Below, in pieces: positions 1 to 10,170 of a stretch of DNA of 49,153 bases. The notes beneath the pieces were generated by a model, which searched no databases, had not been told where the DNA came from, and saw only the letters and a list, made by a program, of their open reading frames with translations. Position numbers and translations under genes: made by a program. This DNA is from Alphaproteobacteria bacterium. Its GTDB lineage: Bacteria; Pseudomonadota; Alphaproteobacteria; Puniceispirillales; UBA1172. The stretch covers positions 1 through 49,153 of the forward strand of contig JADHOM010000015.1 of NCBI GenBank assembly GCA_016778985.1, given 5' to 3'. Numbering within the stretch: the first letter of the stretch is position 1; each line of letters starts with the position of its first letter.

Positions 1-542
1 TCATTCAGCCGATCTAATGCCTCTTTGGATATATCAATTGATGAGTCATATAGAATGACATTCTGCTTTTGCATAACCAGAGTATAGCCATTTTCTTTTG
101 CTATATCAGTGATAATTTGAAACAGCAAATTGCGTATCTGTTCATTTGCTTGTTGTAGCGATAAATCAAACTCACGCCTCTGTCGTTGTATTTTTTGCTG
201 CAATAATGAGACCCTATCCTGAAACTGCTTGAGACGCCGATTGAACTCTGCCTCATCAAGAATTTCTTTTTGTGAATCAAGTTCTTGTTCTTGCGTCCGC
301 AGGGTTAATTGCTCTTCTTCTGTTGACGCCAAGAATTTCTGATTTTCTTCATCAATGATAGTGCGAATTTTCTTGGTAGCCTCGGATTGCTCAAGAATTC
401 CATTAATATCTACAACCGCTATTTTGATATCCGCTTGATCAGCATCCTGAGCCATTGCCGCCGATGTTGTCGTGACGATAGCGCCACCCAACATTGTAGC
501 GGTCAATAATATAACCCAACATAAATATTTGATCTGTTGCAT
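1..542 (-). CDS. skp: OmpH/Skp-family periplasmic chaperone, 3' end beyond window
   Basis: Read from the minus strand; too close to the edge to appear as a closed ORF. The start is the ATG at 542, 15 bp after the bamA stop, and 180 codons are visible before the window ends. A signal peptide of about 32 residues ends in SAAMAQ. It is followed by the beta strand IKIAVVDINGIL and a long charged, Gln/Glu/Lys-rich helical region (roughly residues 75-140), then a second beta segment (GYTLVMQKQNVILY). This is the Skp/OmpH layout: a small beta body with coiled-coil tentacles that hold unfolded outer-membrane proteins in the periplasm. Its place directly after bamA is the usual one. Family assignment is firm; only the last few residues are missing. 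Confidence 0.9.
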   Translation of the reverse strand, partial: MQQIKYLCWVILLTATMLGGAIVTTTSAAMAQDADQADIKIAVVDINGILEQSEATKKIRTIIDEENQKFLASTEEEQLTLRTQEQELDSQKEILDEAEFNRRLKQFQDRVSLLQQKIQRQRREFDLSLQQANEQIRNLLFQIITDIAKENGYTLVMQKQNVILYDSSIDISKEALDRLN

Positions 543-556
543 TATATTAGGGCGCA

Positions 557-2827
557 TTAGAACCGCCCCCCAATGCTGAATTGAAATTCTTGTTTTTTGT
601 CATAACTTTTTTCATTTAATGGAACAGACCAGAAGAACGATAGAGGGCCAATAGCGGTATCCCAGAAAAAGCCATATCCAAATGATGAGCGCATATCATT
701 ATCATCTGCGCCGGTCACCCTTGACGGATAATCTGTTCCCCAAAGTGAGCCAAAGTCATAATAAACTGTCCACCGAACCCCTAAATCCGGATTGAACCCA
801 TAGCTGGAAATGACATTGACTGTGCCTGCATAATACTGATTCCCGCCAACAACAGAGTTATCACCTGTATCGCGGGGGCCAATTCCATCACGGGCAAATC
901 CGCGTATTTTCTTACCACCAATCACAAAACGGTTAGACCGTGAGACGTTTTCACCAAGCCCATCAACAACGCCAACTTCACCTCCAAAGCCAATGACAAA
1001 GCGCTTAAAATTAAAGGGCATAAAATATTGGCTCCTTACCGTTGTTTTAAGGAATTGAACATCACCGGCAATGCCAGCCACGTTATTAGACACACGCCAA
1101 TAATATCCGCTACGCGGATCAAACCTATTATCACGTTTATCCTGCTGCAAGACATAGCTGACCTCAGATACTACCTGCGCCCCTTCATCACCACTAGTTG
1201 ATGTCGCCTTGGATGATTTCGTTGTTGTTTGGGTTTCAGCAAGAAGATATCCAAAGCGGTGAGAATAATCATTTTGCGCGCTAAACCCAATCCCGGTATC
1301 AAAACCCTGTTTTTCTAGCGTCACGTCTGAAAAGGTTTCTTCCTCTCGAAAGATATCAAGGCTACCGCTAAGGTTTCTATCAAAAAGATAAGGTTCGGTA
1401 ATCCCTGCACGGAAGTTTGATTTACTGCCAGACACCGAAACATTGGCCCGTAAGCCGCGGCCGCTACCAAGAAAGTTACTTTCCTCGATACCAATTTGAA
1501 CTGACCCATCATCAACCGAAGAATACCCAAAACCGAGAGTAAAGTTACCTGTTGACTTCTCCTCTACTTCAACCTCAATGATAGATTGATCGCCTGCCGA
1601 CCCCGGCAACACTCTGCTCGTCACATTGCCAAAATAACCAAGGTTGCGAATATTACGGATAGAGTTTGTCAGTTTTAGCTGATTAAAACTATCGCCTTCG
1701 ACAAGCTCAAATCTGCGCCGGATCACACGGTCCAGGGTTCTGTCATTAGCAACGATACGAATTTCCTCAACAAAATTGCGTTCGGCTCGACCAACATTAA
1801 TCGTCAGTGCCAAGGTCGCATTTTCTTTATCTAGTTCAAAATCTGGCTCAACATTGACAAAAGCAAAGCCATATTCGCCCAGTTTATCGGTTATCCGCGT
1901 TAATGTGTCATCCAGATACCGCACATCATAGACATCACCAACATCAAGCGTCGACTCAGCTAACAGGATATCATTATTGACTGTCTCAATCGCAGAATTA
2001 ATGACAATGTCAGACACCGTATATTGTTTACCCTCATCAACATGGAAGGTTAAAACAAAGCCTTGCCGGTCTGGCAATAATTCACCCGATGAGCGCAGAA
2101 TAGTGAAATCAGCATAACCGTTCTGCAAATAAAATTGACGAAGACTCTGTTCATCAAGGGCAAGCCGTGCTGGGTCATATTTGTCATTTGAGGTAAGGAA
2201 AATATACCATTTTCTTTCCCTAGAGACGACAACACTCCGCAAGGCGCGATCACTAAACTGCTGATTGCCAATGAACTTAATTTTACTAATTTTAATCAAT
2301 GGACCTTCATTAACTTCAAAGATCAGGTCAACCCGCTTATCCGGAAGCTCAATAATCTTAGGTTCAATTTTGGCGGCATAACGGCCATTTTGACGATAGG
2401 TTTCCATCAAAATAGCTTTACCTTCTAGGGCAATTTGCCGGGTGAAAACACGTCTTGGTTTTATGTTTAGAATATCCAGTAGCTGCTGATCTTTGAGGAC
2501 TTTGTTACCCTCAATATTAATGCGATTAATAATTGGATTTTCATCAACCGTAATAATCAGCTTGTCACCATCAAGGCGCACCATGACGTCATGAAACAAA
2601 TCCGTTGCAAAGAGTGATGATATCACTCGATTGAGATCAGATGGTGAAATCTCATCGCCAACTTGTATCGGCATATAAGATTGAACCGTTGACGGGCTAA
2701 TCCGTTTCGCACCTTCAATGATTACCTCAGATAATGTGACTTGCTGCGCTTGAGCCGAAGGTGCACTAACCATAAGCATCATGCTCATTAACCAAAGAAT
2801 TAGTAATTTGCTCAACCCAAGTTTCAT
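557..2827 (-). CDS. bamA: Outer membrane protein assembly factor BamA
   Basis: Omp85-family core of the BAM complex, which inserts beta-barrel proteins into the outer membrane. An N-terminal signal peptide ends near PSAQA. About five POTRA repeats fill residues ~30-430 and a C-terminal 16-strand barrel fills the rest, with the loop 6 motif KKIRGF and a terminal Phe (GGRF). I chose the ATG at 2827, not the in-frame ATG at 2842, because GGAGAG lies 5 nt upstream of the 2827 codon and nothing similar precedes 2842. That gives 756 residues, normal for the family. It lies between rseP and skp, as in most alphaproteobacteria. Confidence 0.97.
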   Translation of the reverse strand: MKLGLSKLLILWLMSMMLMVSAPSAQAQQVTLSEVIIEGAKRISPSTVQSYMPIQVGDEISPSDLNRVISSLFATDLFHDVMVRLDGDKLIITVDENPIINRINIEGNKVLKDQQLLDILNIKPRRVFTRQIALEGKAILMETYRQNGRYAAKIEPKIIELPDKRVDLIFEVNEGPLIKISKIKFIGNQQFSDRALRSVVVSRERKWYIFLTSNDKYDPARLALDEQSLRQFYLQNGYADFTILRSSGELLPDRQGFVLTFHVDEGKQYTVSDIVINSAIETVNNDILLAESTLDVGDVYDVRYLDDTLTRITDKLGEYGFAFVNVEPDFELDKENATLALTINVGRAERNFVEEIRIVANDRTLDRVIRRRFELVEGDSFNQLKLTNSIRNIRNLGYFGNVTSRVLPGSAGDQSIIEVEVEEKSTGNFTLGFGYSSVDDGSVQIGIEESNFLGSGRGLRANVSVSGSKSNFRAGITEPYLFDRNLSGSLDIFREEETFSDVTLEKQGFDTGIGFSAQNDYSHRFGYLLAETQTTTKSSKATSTSGDEGAQVVSEVSYVLQQDKRDNRFDPRSGYYWRVSNNVAGIAGDVQFLKTTVRSQYFMPFNFKRFVIGFGGEVGVVDGLGENVSRSNRFVIGGKKIRGFARDGIGPRDTGDNSVVGGNQYYAGTVNVISSYGFNPDLGVRWTVYYDFGSLWGTDYPSRVTGADDNDMRSSFGYGFFWDTAIGPLSFFWSVPLNEKSYDKKQEFQFSIGGRF

Positions 2828-2932
2828 TATTCTCTCCACCATATCGGGAACTACTATATGACAACTGTTCGCGTTTTCATAGGATTAACCAACTAAATCA
2901 CGTTAAGTCCGGTTTAACCAACCCGAGTTTAA

Positions 2933-4030
2933 TTAACATGGTGAAGTTACCCAGCTCACCACATCAAAAAATGTAAACATAAGTATTAAGGTCAACAAGA
3001 AAGCAATTCCAAGCCGCATCACCCATTCTTGCCATTGTGGTGATAAAGGTCTGCGCATGATGGCTTCCAGCCCAAAAAATACCAGATGCCCGCCATCTAA
3101 TGCCGGTACAGGCATTAAATTGACAAATCCTAAATTAATTGACAATGCCGCAATCAAGATGAGGAATTGAATAAAACCTCTTTGATCAAGCGCGTTTTGT
3201 GCGGCCTCCCCGGTAATTTCCGCAATTTTGACAGGGCCGCCCATTTCCCCTTTATTGGCTTGACCAGTGATTAAGCGGCCAAGCCCACGCAACATAGCTA
3301 GCGATAAGGTGTAGCTTTCCTCCATCGCCGCAACAATGGACGCACCAAAGCCAAGCTGTTTAATCTCACCACTGCGGCTAATGACGCCAAGCTGGCCATA
3401 TTCAGCACCTCGACATTCGTCAATAATTGTTAGAGGCGTGACGGGCATTTCACTAACCCTGCCATCACGGTTAATCGTAAAAATCAACTCCCGGCCGGGA
3501 TTTTCAGCAACATGGATACGCAGGTCATTAAAATCATCAATCTGATATCCATTGACGCTAAGGACACGATCACCGATTTGCAGACCTGCTTGGTCAGCGG
3601 CACTGCCTTCCATCAGCTCATCAATCACTGGCGGCGTAAACGCCTTACCCATCATCATGAAAACGGTAGCAAAAATCGCAATTCCTAGAATAAAATTGGC
3701 AATTGGCCCCATTGATACAATAAAGGCGCGGCTAGCCAATGACGCCGACATAAAGCTGCCTTCTTGCTTTGCCGCATCAGCATCAGGGATTCCAGATGGG
3801 TCTTTATCGCCGCGCATCCGAACATAGCCACCAAGCGGAATAGCCGAAAACCGCCAGCGCGTTCCATGACGATCATTAAAGCCAAATAGCTCTTGTCCAA
3901 AGCCTATGGAAAAGACCTCAACATAAACTCCAGACCGGCGCGCCGCCCAGAAATGTCCGTATTCATGAACAAAGACGATAACAGTCAGAACAAATAAGAA
4001 TCCAAATAGAAAGATAAGCGTGTCGAGCAT
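2933..4030 (-). CDS. rseP: Site-2 intramembrane zinc metalloprotease RseP
   Basis: M50 family protease that cleaves membrane-anchored anti-sigma factors and remnant signal peptides in the inner membrane. The zinc site HEYGH is at residues 22-26 inside the first membrane helix. A PDZ domain occupies the middle (around EGSAADQAGLQIGDRVLSVN), and the third zinc ligand region NLMPVPALDGGHLV lies near residue 310, followed by a last membrane helix. At 365 residues with a single PDZ domain it is the shorter alphaproteobacterial form; the E. coli protein has two. It starts 3 bp after the dxr stop, so the two are likely co-transcribed. Confidence 0.96.
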   Translation of the reverse strand: MLDTLIFLFGFLFVLTVIVFVHEYGHFWAARRSGVYVEVFSIGFGQELFGFNDRHGTRWRFSAIPLGGYVRMRGDKDPSGIPDADAAKQEGSFMSASLASRAFIVSMGPIANFILGIAIFATVFMMMGKAFTPPVIDELMEGSAADQAGLQIGDRVLSVNGYQIDDFNDLRIHVAENPGRELIFTINRDGRVSEMPVTPLTIIDECRGAEYGQLGVISRSGEIKQLGFGASIVAAMEESYTLSLAMLRGLGRLITGQANKGEMGGPVKIAEITGEAAQNALDQRGFIQFLILIAALSINLGFVNLMPVPALDGGHLVFFGLEAIMRRPLSPQWQEWVMRLGIAFLLTLILMFTFFDVVSWVTSPC

Positions 4031-4033
4031 TGT

Positions 4034-5245
4034 TTATCGTCTTTCCTCTAACCAAGATGAAATGCGTATTTTTGTTTCTAAATCAGTCGCCAGGATATGA
4101 TCAAGGCTGATATCCGATAGCGCCGAAGCCGTCGAAACCATTGCTACCTTAGGCATATCCGATAATGCATGATCAATAGCGGCAATAATATCAGTAAAAC
4201 CAATCTTCTGATCAAGAAATGCCGCCACAGCCACTTCGTTTGCAGCATTCAGGATAGCCGGCGCTAGGCCGCCCATATTCCATGCTTGGCGGGCGAGCCC
4301 AACAGCGGGAAACCGCTCATGATCTAGGCCCATAAAATCTAATGCCCCAATAGCAGTCAGGTCTATTGATTGTTCTGCCCATGGCAGGCGATCTGGCCAT
4401 GCCAACACATATGATAATGGAACCCGCATATCCGCAGGCCCAAGTTGGGCCAGCATACTGCCGTCAGCATAGTTCACTAAGCCATGGATAATTGATTGCG
4501 GATGCACGACAACATTGACCTTATGCTCTGGCAGATCAAACAGCACACAGGCCTCAATTACCTCAAGCCCTTTATTCATCATCGTTGCAGAATCAATGCT
4601 AATCTTGCGCCCCATTTGCCAGTTTGGATGCCGTAACGCCTGTCCCACCGTTGCCGCCGCTATCTCTGCTTTCGTGGCATGCAGGAACGGCCCACCAGAG
4701 GCGGTTAGCGTGATATCTTTAATCGCATGGTGATGCGGTTTCGACCAGACTTGAAAAATGGCGTTATGTTCCGAATCTGTTGGCAGTATCGTGCCACCAT
4801 ATTTGCGGCATGTGTCCATCAGGATTGCCCCCGCCGCAACCAGCGATTCTTTATTAGCAATGGCACAGGTGCCGCCTTGTTCAAGCACTTTCAGACTAGG
4901 CAGTAATCCGGCAACGCCACTAATGCCATTAATGGTGAGATCACAGTCTAGCATCAACAGATCAAGCAATGCGTCCATTCCCTGATGAATTACAACACCG
5001 CTATCAGCTAGCCGTGATTTAAGCTGCTCATACCCGTCGGCGCCCGTTATCACAACATGCGCGGGCTTAAACCGTTCCGCTAAATCCGCTAAGGCATCAG
5101 CATTGTTATGCGCGGCCAGTATCTGCACCGAAAACTGATCAGGATATTTAGCGATAAGATCAAGGCTAGACATGCCGATTGAGCCAGTTGCGCCCAACAC
5201 ATTTATGATTTTAGCTGGTACCATTTTGGCTGGCCTTTGTGTCAT
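4034..5245 (-). CDS. dxr: 1-deoxy-D-xylulose 5-phosphate reductoisomerase
   Basis: Second enzyme of the non-mevalonate (MEP) isoprenoid pathway; converts DXP to 2-C-methylerythritol 4-phosphate with NADPH and a divalent metal. The NADPH-binding GATGSIG motif is near the N-terminus, the catalytic region SGGPFLHA lies mid-protein, and the metal/substrate segment contains SIDSATMMNKGLEVIEA. The ATG at 5245 is preferred over 5254: it forms an ATGA overlap with the cdsA stop codon, and AAGGA lies 8 nt upstream. With uppS and cdsA in the same operon, isoprenoid precursor supply, undecaprenyl synthesis and phospholipid synthesis are encoded together. Confidence 0.97.
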   Translation of the reverse strand: MTQRPAKMVPAKIINVLGATGSIGMSSLDLIAKYPDQFSVQILAAHNNADALADLAERFKPAHVVITGADGYEQLKSRLADSGVVIHQGMDALLDLLMLDCDLTINGISGVAGLLPSLKVLEQGGTCAIANKESLVAAGAILMDTCRKYGGTILPTDSEHNAIFQVWSKPHHHAIKDITLTASGGPFLHATKAEIAAATVGQALRHPNWQMGRKISIDSATMMNKGLEVIEACVLFDLPEHKVNVVVHPQSIIHGLVNYADGSMLAQLGPADMRVPLSYVLAWPDRLPWAEQSIDLTAIGALDFMGLDHERFPAVGLARQAWNMGGLAPAILNAANEVAVAAFLDQKIGFTDIIAAIDHALSDMPKVAMVSTASALSDISLDHILATDLETKIRISSWLEERR

Positions 5246-6039
5246 CCTAACCATCCTTTGTCTAGCATAAGATAAAGCAAAGGCAGCGCCAGTAATGAGC
5301 CATCAAAGCGATCCAATAAGCCGCCATGACCAGGCAATAAACGGCCGATATCCTTCAAGGAATGGCTGCGCTTATACCATGACTCGATTAAATCACCGGC
5401 AATCGCCACCACCCCTATCGGTAATGCCAATAAAGCTAAACCCACATCACCGCCAGATAGGATAAGATATAGCAGAATGGCAAGCGGGCTAAATACTATC
5501 CCGCCAATAGCACCACTCCATGTTTTCGCTGGGCTTATGGCTGGCCATAACTTTACCCCACCAACACGGCGACCAACCAGAAATCCCATCGTATCAACTG
5601 AGGCTATCGTAACCAGGCCTAAGACGAGCCAGACACCACCATCATCAAAACGCAACAGCTCAATAAGGGACAAGCCTAAGCCCGTCAGCAATATCATCAT
5701 GACCAAGCCAGAGATATGACGAAAAGAAAATAGCCCAATAAAGACTATCGCTATCGCCATTACGGTGCCAACCATATAGAGCGCAGCAGGATCAAATCCC
5801 ATATGCCTTGCCATGAGAGAGAGCAAAAGCGGCATGGCAATGGCGGTGATGATAAGCAGAGTGGTAAGGTCAAGGCGGTAAGCTCTCGCTGACAGCGCTA
5901 GCTCAGCTGACATAAACAGAACAAAAATTAAAGAAAGAATTAGAGCGGTTATCCCACCAAACCATATGACCACAAGTAAGGGCAATAGAATCAATGCCGT
6001 GATCAGTCTTACGGCGGTTTCTTTTTGGACCATACTCAT
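5242..6039 (-). CDS. cdsA: Phosphatidate cytidylyltransferase (CDP-diacylglycerol synthase)
   Basis: Polytopic inner-membrane enzyme that makes CDP-diacylglycerol from phosphatidate and CTP, the branch point to all phospholipids. The protein is almost entirely hydrophobic helices. The family signature is present as SPAKTWSGAIGG (near residue 170), followed by the C-terminal signature SLKDIGRLLPGHGGLLDRFD. Length (265 residues) is normal. The first or third codon (6039 or 6033) could be the start; no strong ribosome site separates them. Its stop codon overlaps the dxr start by 4 bp. Confidence 0.95.
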   Translation of the reverse strand: MSMVQKETAVRLITALILLPLLVVIWFGGITALILSLIFVLFMSAELALSARAYRLDLTTLLIITAIAMPLLLSLMARHMGFDPAALYMVGTVMAIAIVFIGLFSFRHISGLVMMILLTGLGLSLIELLRFDDGGVWLVLGLVTIASVDTMGFLVGRRVGGVKLWPAISPAKTWSGAIGGIVFSPLAILLYLILSGGDVGLALLALPIGVVAIAGDLIESWYKRSHSLKDIGRLLPGHGGLLDRFDGSLLALPLLYLMLDKGWLG

Positions 6040-6078
6040 GCTTTCTACTAGCTAGTTTGCCCAGCATCCATAATTTGA

Positions 6079-6819
6079 TCAGCCAATATATCGAGAGGAT
6101 TTGTCAACACTATTGCCATCACTGCCAAAACGACGCTCACGAGAGCCATATTCTTCCAATGCTTGATCTAAATCAGTTGGGCTAAAATCTGGCCAATACA
6201 TCGGCATAAACAAGAACTCGGCATACGCCATATCCCATAGCATAAAATTAGATATGCGCTTTTCGTCACTGGTTCTAATGAGCAAATCAATCGGCGGTAA
6301 TGGCGCGGTGTAGAGATGGTTTTTGATTAGTGTTTCATCAATATCAGAGGCATCTTTTTTGCCTGCCGCAATATCTGCTGCTATCTCACGCATCGCCATC
6401 GTGATATCCGATCGCCCACCATAATTCAGCGCAACGGTCAGATTAATCCCTGTATTGGCGGCAGAAAGATCAACTAACTCAATCACTTTTTTCTGAATAT
6501 TTAGTGGAAATCCAGACAAATCCCCAATCGTTCTCAGCCGCACATTCTGGTCGATTAGTGCCTTGCCCTTACGATCAAGAAAATAGCGAAAGACGCCCAA
6601 AATATCTTTGACTTCATTGGCTGGCCGCGACCAATTTTCGGTGGAAAAGGCAAATATTGTTAACCAAGAAATGCCCTGCTCATGCGCATGTTCAGTGATC
6701 TTTTCAACCACTGACGCGCCTTGCATATGGCCTGACCTGATGGGCATACCTCGCGCCTTGGCCCAGCGGCGATTGCCGTCCATAATGATAGCCAGATGAT
6801 GAGGTATTGCTGTTTTCAT
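6079..6819 (-). CDS. uppS: Undecaprenyl diphosphate synthase (cis-prenyltransferase)
   Basis: Condenses isopentenyl diphosphate onto farnesyl diphosphate to make the C55 carrier for peptidoglycan and other envelope polymers. The catalytic motif AIIMDGNRRWAKARG is near the N-terminus. The C-terminal substrate block reads RTSDEKRISNFMLW, then AYAEF and RERRFG. The family usually has GGE or SGE where this protein has SDE, so a glycine is replaced by aspartate while the flanking Arg, Glu and Ser ligands are kept. The ATG at 6819 is used; the preceding TTG would add one residue. It lies 11 bp after frr. Confidence 0.96.
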   Translation of the reverse strand: MKTAIPHHLAIIMDGNRRWAKARGMPIRSGHMQGASVVEKITEHAHEQGISWLTIFAFSTENWSRPANEVKDILGVFRYFLDRKGKALIDQNVRLRTIGDLSGFPLNIQKKVIELVDLSAANTGINLTVALNYGGRSDITMAMREIAADIAAGKKDASDIDETLIKNHLYTAPLPPIDLLIRTSDEKRISNFMLWDMAYAEFLFMPMYWPDFSPTDLDQALEEYGSRERRFGSDGNSVDKSSRYIG

Positions 6820-6830
6820 CAATTTGTATT

Positions 6831-7385
6831 CTATACCGTCTTAATGTCTTTTTCTTTTGTTGCTAGCATCTGATCGACTTTGCTGACATGATCATCAGTT
6901 AGTTTTTGCACTTTGGCTTCTAATCCGTGGCGTTCATCTTCACCATAATCGCCATCTTTTTCCCCTTTGCGCACCTGCTCAATACTATCACGTCGGACGT
7001 TTCTGATAGAGACGCGTGCCGCCTCTGCATATTTTCCAGCTACTTTTGCAAGCTCTTCTCGGCGTTCCGATGACAGATCAGGCACCGGTATCCTGATCAA
7101 TGTACCTTCGGCTTGGGGGTTAAGCCCCAGATCAGATTCGCGGATTGCTTTTTCAACCGCGGGCGTCATGGAGGCATCCCAAACTTGCACAGTCAAAAGC
7201 CGAGGTTCAGGAACAGAAATATTGCCAACCTGATTAATTGGCATGCGTGAGCCATAGGCCTCAACAGAAATTGGTTCTAACATCCCAACCGAAGCGCGGC
7301 CAGTTCTCAGCCCCTGAAATTCGGTTTCAAGAGCGGAAACGGCGCCCTGCATGCGTCTCTGTGTATCATCCATATTAAAGCTCAT
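6831..7385 (-). CDS. frr: Ribosome recycling factor
   Basis: With EF-G, splits the post-termination ribosome. The 184-residue protein matches the family along its length: N-terminal helix with LETEFQGLRTGRAS, beta domain around VEAYGSRMPINQVGNISVPEPRLL, and the long C-terminal helical arm with RREELAKVAGKYAEAARVSIRN. Its ribosome-binding site AAGGAG overlaps the last codons of pyrH, 4 bp upstream, which suggests translational coupling. Confidence 0.97.
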   Translation of the reverse strand: MSFNMDDTQRRMQGAVSALETEFQGLRTGRASVGMLEPISVEAYGSRMPINQVGNISVPEPRLLTVQVWDASMTPAVEKAIRESDLGLNPQAEGTLIRIPVPDLSSERREELAKVAGKYAEAARVSIRNVRRDSIEQVRKGEKDGDYGEDERHGLEAKVQKLTDDHVSKVDQMLATKEKDIKTV

Positions 7386-7389
7386 GACA

Positions 7390-8130
7390 CTAGTCTCCTT
7401 TTTTATCGGTAATCAAAGTGAATTTATCCTCATGCCGCAAGACACGATCAAAACTGCCTTGCTTTTCAATCGAAAACACAATCATGGGAATATCATTTTC
7501 CCGTGCCAAAGAAATCGCTGACGCATCCATGACAGCTAAATCCCGTGACAATACATCTTTATACGTCAATTGTGGATGATGTATGGCATTAGGGTCTTTT
7601 TCTGGATCAGCCGAATAAACCCCATCAACGCGCGTGCCTTTGAGGATAAGGTCGCAATTCATCTCCGTTGCCCGAAGCGCCGCCGCCGTATCGGTGGTGA
7701 AAAATGGATTACCTGTGCCAGCCGCAAAAATGACGACACGGCCCTTTTCAATATGGCGTTTGGCACGACGGCGAATATATGGCTCACAAACAGCACTAAT
7801 TGGCAGGGCAGATAAGACCCGCGTATTAACCGATAAATCTTCGAGCGCGTTTTGCATGGCAAGGGCATTCATCACCGTTGCTAGCATACCCATATAATCA
7901 CCGGTTGCTCTTTCCATGCCAGATGCAGCACCAGAAATGCCGCGGAATATATTACCGCCGCCAATGACTAGGCAAATCTCAATGCCTTGTTCAATCACAT
8001 GCTTGATTTCTTCGGCGACGCGAGACACCATTGCCGGATCAATACCGTAGCTCCTCTCCCCCATCAAAGATTCACCAGAAATCTTAAGAAGTACGCGTTT
8101 GTATTTATGAGAAGGGGCTGTATCCGGCAT
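7390..8130 (-). CDS. pyrH: Uridylate kinase (UMP kinase)
   Basis: Amino-acid-kinase-family enzyme that phosphorylates UMP to UDP in pyrimidine synthesis. The N-terminal phosphate-binding strand reads [13 protein letters not shown], the central glycine-rich loop [12 protein letters not shown], and the C-terminal half has [16 protein letters not shown] and [19 protein letters not shown]. An in-frame ATG exists at 8172, but the ATG at 8130 has AGGA 6 nt upstream and gives the usual N-terminus just ahead of the first strand (246 residues), so it is preferred. It lies between tsf and frr in the standard order. Confidence 0.96.
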   Translation of the reverse strand: MPDTAPSHKYKRVLLKISGESLMGERSYGIDPAMVSRVAEEIKHVIEQGIEICLVIGGGNIFRGISGAASGMERATGDYMGMLATVMNALAMQNALEDLSVNTRVLSALPISAVCEPYIRRRAKRHIEKGRVVIFAAGTGNPFFTTDTAAALRATEMNCDLILKGTRVDGVYSADPEKDPNAIHHPQLTYKDVLSRDLAVMDASAISLARENDIPMIVFSIEKQGSFDRVLRHEDKFTLITDKKGD

Positions 8131-8215
8131 AGCAAATCCTATAAATTGCATGAGAGCAAAAGGCACTCTCATGCAATAGATTAACGCATTTTACCGCCAT
8201 AAAGCCAGTCAGAAA

Positions 8216-9136
8216 TCAGCCTTTTAGCTGGGCTGCTACTTCAGCGGCAAAATCAGTTTCTTCTTTCTCAATGCCTTCACCCAAATTGAAACGAATAAAG
8301 GCAGTTAAGGTGATCGGTGAACCTGCCTCTTTTGCGGCATTTTCGATCACTTTTGATACGACAGTTTCACCATCCATGACAAAAACCTGTTCCAACAGAA
8401 CAACTTCTTTCATGAATTTCTTCATTCTGCCTTCAACCATTTTTTCGGCAATATCAGCAGGCTTGCCAGACTGGATAGCCTGATCAACAAGCAGTTTACG
8501 CTCACGCGCAACATATTCAGGATCAAGATCATCTTCGCTCAAACTAGCAGGAGCAGTGGCAGCAATATGCATAGCTATTTGACGACCTAGCTGTTCAAGA
8601 ACACCAGCATCAGCGGTAGAGGAAAGACCAACAAGCACGCCAATTTTACCCATACCATCAGCAACCGCATTATGGATGTAAGACACAACAACGCCATTAT
8701 CAACAGATAGTTTAGCTATCCGCCGAATTGACATATTTTCACCAATCTTGGCAATTTTGTTAGTCAGTTCGTCATCAACAGAATGGCTTGCCCCAGTATA
8801 AGGCATGTCCATCAGTGCCTCAAGGCTATCGCAATTCGTGCCAAGATCAGCCAATGTCCGGACAAAGCCCTGAAACTCATCATTGCGAGAGACAAAATCC
8901 GTTTCTGAATTGACTTCTATGACGGCACCAACAGCCCCTGATGTTTTCACAGCAACCAGTCCTTCGCTCGCAACACGGCTGGCTTTTTTGGCAGCGGCGG
9001 CTAACCCCTTTTTCCGCAACCAGTCAACAGCCGCATCCATATCACCATTTGTTTCATCCAGTGCTTTTTTACAATCCATCATGCCAGCACCAGTGGACGT
9101 GCGGAGGTCTTTTACCATTTGAGAAGTAATCGCCAT
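8216..9136 (-). CDS. tsf: Translation elongation factor Ts
   Basis: Guanine-nucleotide exchange factor for EF-Tu. It starts [12 protein letters not shown] and continues with the N-terminal UBA-like domain containing [12 protein letters not shown]. The EF-Tu-contact motif is present as [11 protein letters not shown]-like [15 protein letters not shown]. Two Ts core subdomains follow, and the protein ends in a C-terminal module with [13 protein letters not shown]. The length of 306 residues is usual. It follows rpsB by 135 bp, a gap in which I see no further gene. Confidence 0.97.
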   Translation of the reverse strand: MAITSQMVKDLRTSTGAGMMDCKKALDETNGDMDAAVDWLRKKGLAAAAKKASRVASEGLVAVKTSGAVGAVIEVNSETDFVSRNDEFQGFVRTLADLGTNCDSLEALMDMPYTGASHSVDDELTNKIAKIGENMSIRRIAKLSVDNGVVVSYIHNAVADGMGKIGVLVGLSSTADAGVLEQLGRQIAMHIAATAPASLSEDDLDPEYVARERKLLVDQAIQSGKPADIAEKMVEGRMKKFMKEVVLLEQVFVMDGETVVSKVIENAAKEAGSPITLTAFIRFNLGEGIEKEETDFAAEVAAQLKG

Positions 9137-9271
9137 TGTTCAATCCTCAGGTTAAGGTTTAGTTGAAATATCATTTATAGTGACCCCAGCCAATTAGCGG
9201 CTGGAATCAAAAATAATGCTGTGCCTGCCTTACTGGCTTGCCTGTTCGTCTAGCTCACTAGCGGCTGGCGC

Positions 9272-10078
9272 TTAAGCCGGTGCCGCTTCTGCTGGCTCTT
9301 CAGCTGGTGCTTCGGCAGGCGCGTCGCTAGCAATGGTCTCTTCAACAGGCGCTGCTTCTTCGCCAACATCAGCACCTGAACGGATGATTTCTGTTTTCAG
9401 ACCTTCGATAACTGATCCGGCAACGAGATCACAATAGAGACTGATCGCCCGTAATGCATCATCATTGCCCGGAATAACATAATCAACCCCATCCGGGTTG
9501 GCATTACTATCAACCACAGCAACCACAGGAATATTCAGAACATTGGCTTCTTTCACCGCAATGTCCTCTTTATTGGTATCAATGATGAAAAGCAAATCTG
9601 GCACACCACCCATTTCCTTAATACCGCCGAGCGTCTTTTCTAGCTTATCGCGTTCGCGGGTCAAGGTAAGGGTTTCTTTTTTCGTCAATGCGTTAACATC
9701 TTCGCCACTTAACCGTTCTTCCATTTCACGCAGACGGCGGATGGATTGGGAGACGGTTGACCAGTTTGTTAGCATACCGCCAAGCCAGCGGTGATTAACA
9801 TAATACTGACCACATGACTTTGCCGCTTCGGCAACGACTTCTGATGCTGATGGCTTGGTGCCAACAAACAGCACACGACCACCATTTGATGCAACCTTAC
9901 TAATCGCCTCAAGGGCTTGGTAAAGCATCGGCACAGTCTGTTGCAGGTTAAGAATATGAATATTGTTGCGATCACCAAAGATGAACGGCTTCATCTTAGG
10001 GTTCCAGCGGCGAGTATGGTGACCAAAGTGAACACCAGCTTCGAGTAGCTGACGCATGGTAAAACTAGGCATAGGCAT
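9272..10078 (-). CDS. rpsB: 30S ribosomal protein S2 with acidic Ala/Glu/Pro tail
   Basis: Small-subunit protein S2. The conserved N-terminus reads [20 protein letters not shown], with further blocks [21 protein letters not shown] and [15 protein letters not shown]. The ORF runs open to 10156, but the ATG at 10078 has AAGGAG 7 nt upstream and yields the normal [10 protein letters not shown] start, so the longer version is rejected. The last ~30 residues are a low-complexity Ala/Glu/Pro tail, as in several alphaproteobacterial S2 proteins. Confidence 0.97.
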   Translation of the reverse strand: MPMPSFTMRQLLEAGVHFGHHTRRWNPKMKPFIFGDRNNIHILNLQQTVPMLYQALEAISKVASNGGRVLFVGTKPSASEVVAEAAKSCGQYYVNHRWLGGMLTNWSTVSQSIRRLREMEERLSGEDVNALTKKETLTLTRERDKLEKTLGGIKEMGGVPDLLFIIDTNKEDIAVKEANVLNIPVVAVVDSNANPDGVDYVIPGNDDALRAISLYCDLVAGSVIEGLKTEIIRSGADVGEEAAPVEETIASDAPAEAPAEEPAEAAPA

Positions 10079-10141
10079 AATCATGCTCCTTTTCCGGTTA
10101 AGCCTCCATGAAGGGTGAGGAAGCGGTTTTGCCGATCCACC

Positions 10142-10170
10142 GGAAGGCAATGCCAAGCATTGCCACCTTC
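10142..10170 (-). promoter_or_regulatory. Hairpin in the rpsB 5' leader
   Basis: About 65-90 nt before the rpsB start, the minus strand holds GGCAATG-CTTGG-CATTGCC, an exact 7 bp stem, extended outward by GAAGG/CCTTC-like pairing. It sits where S2 autoregulatory leaders occur in other bacteria. I do not recognise a named family, so a regulatory role is inference. Confidence 0.35.
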
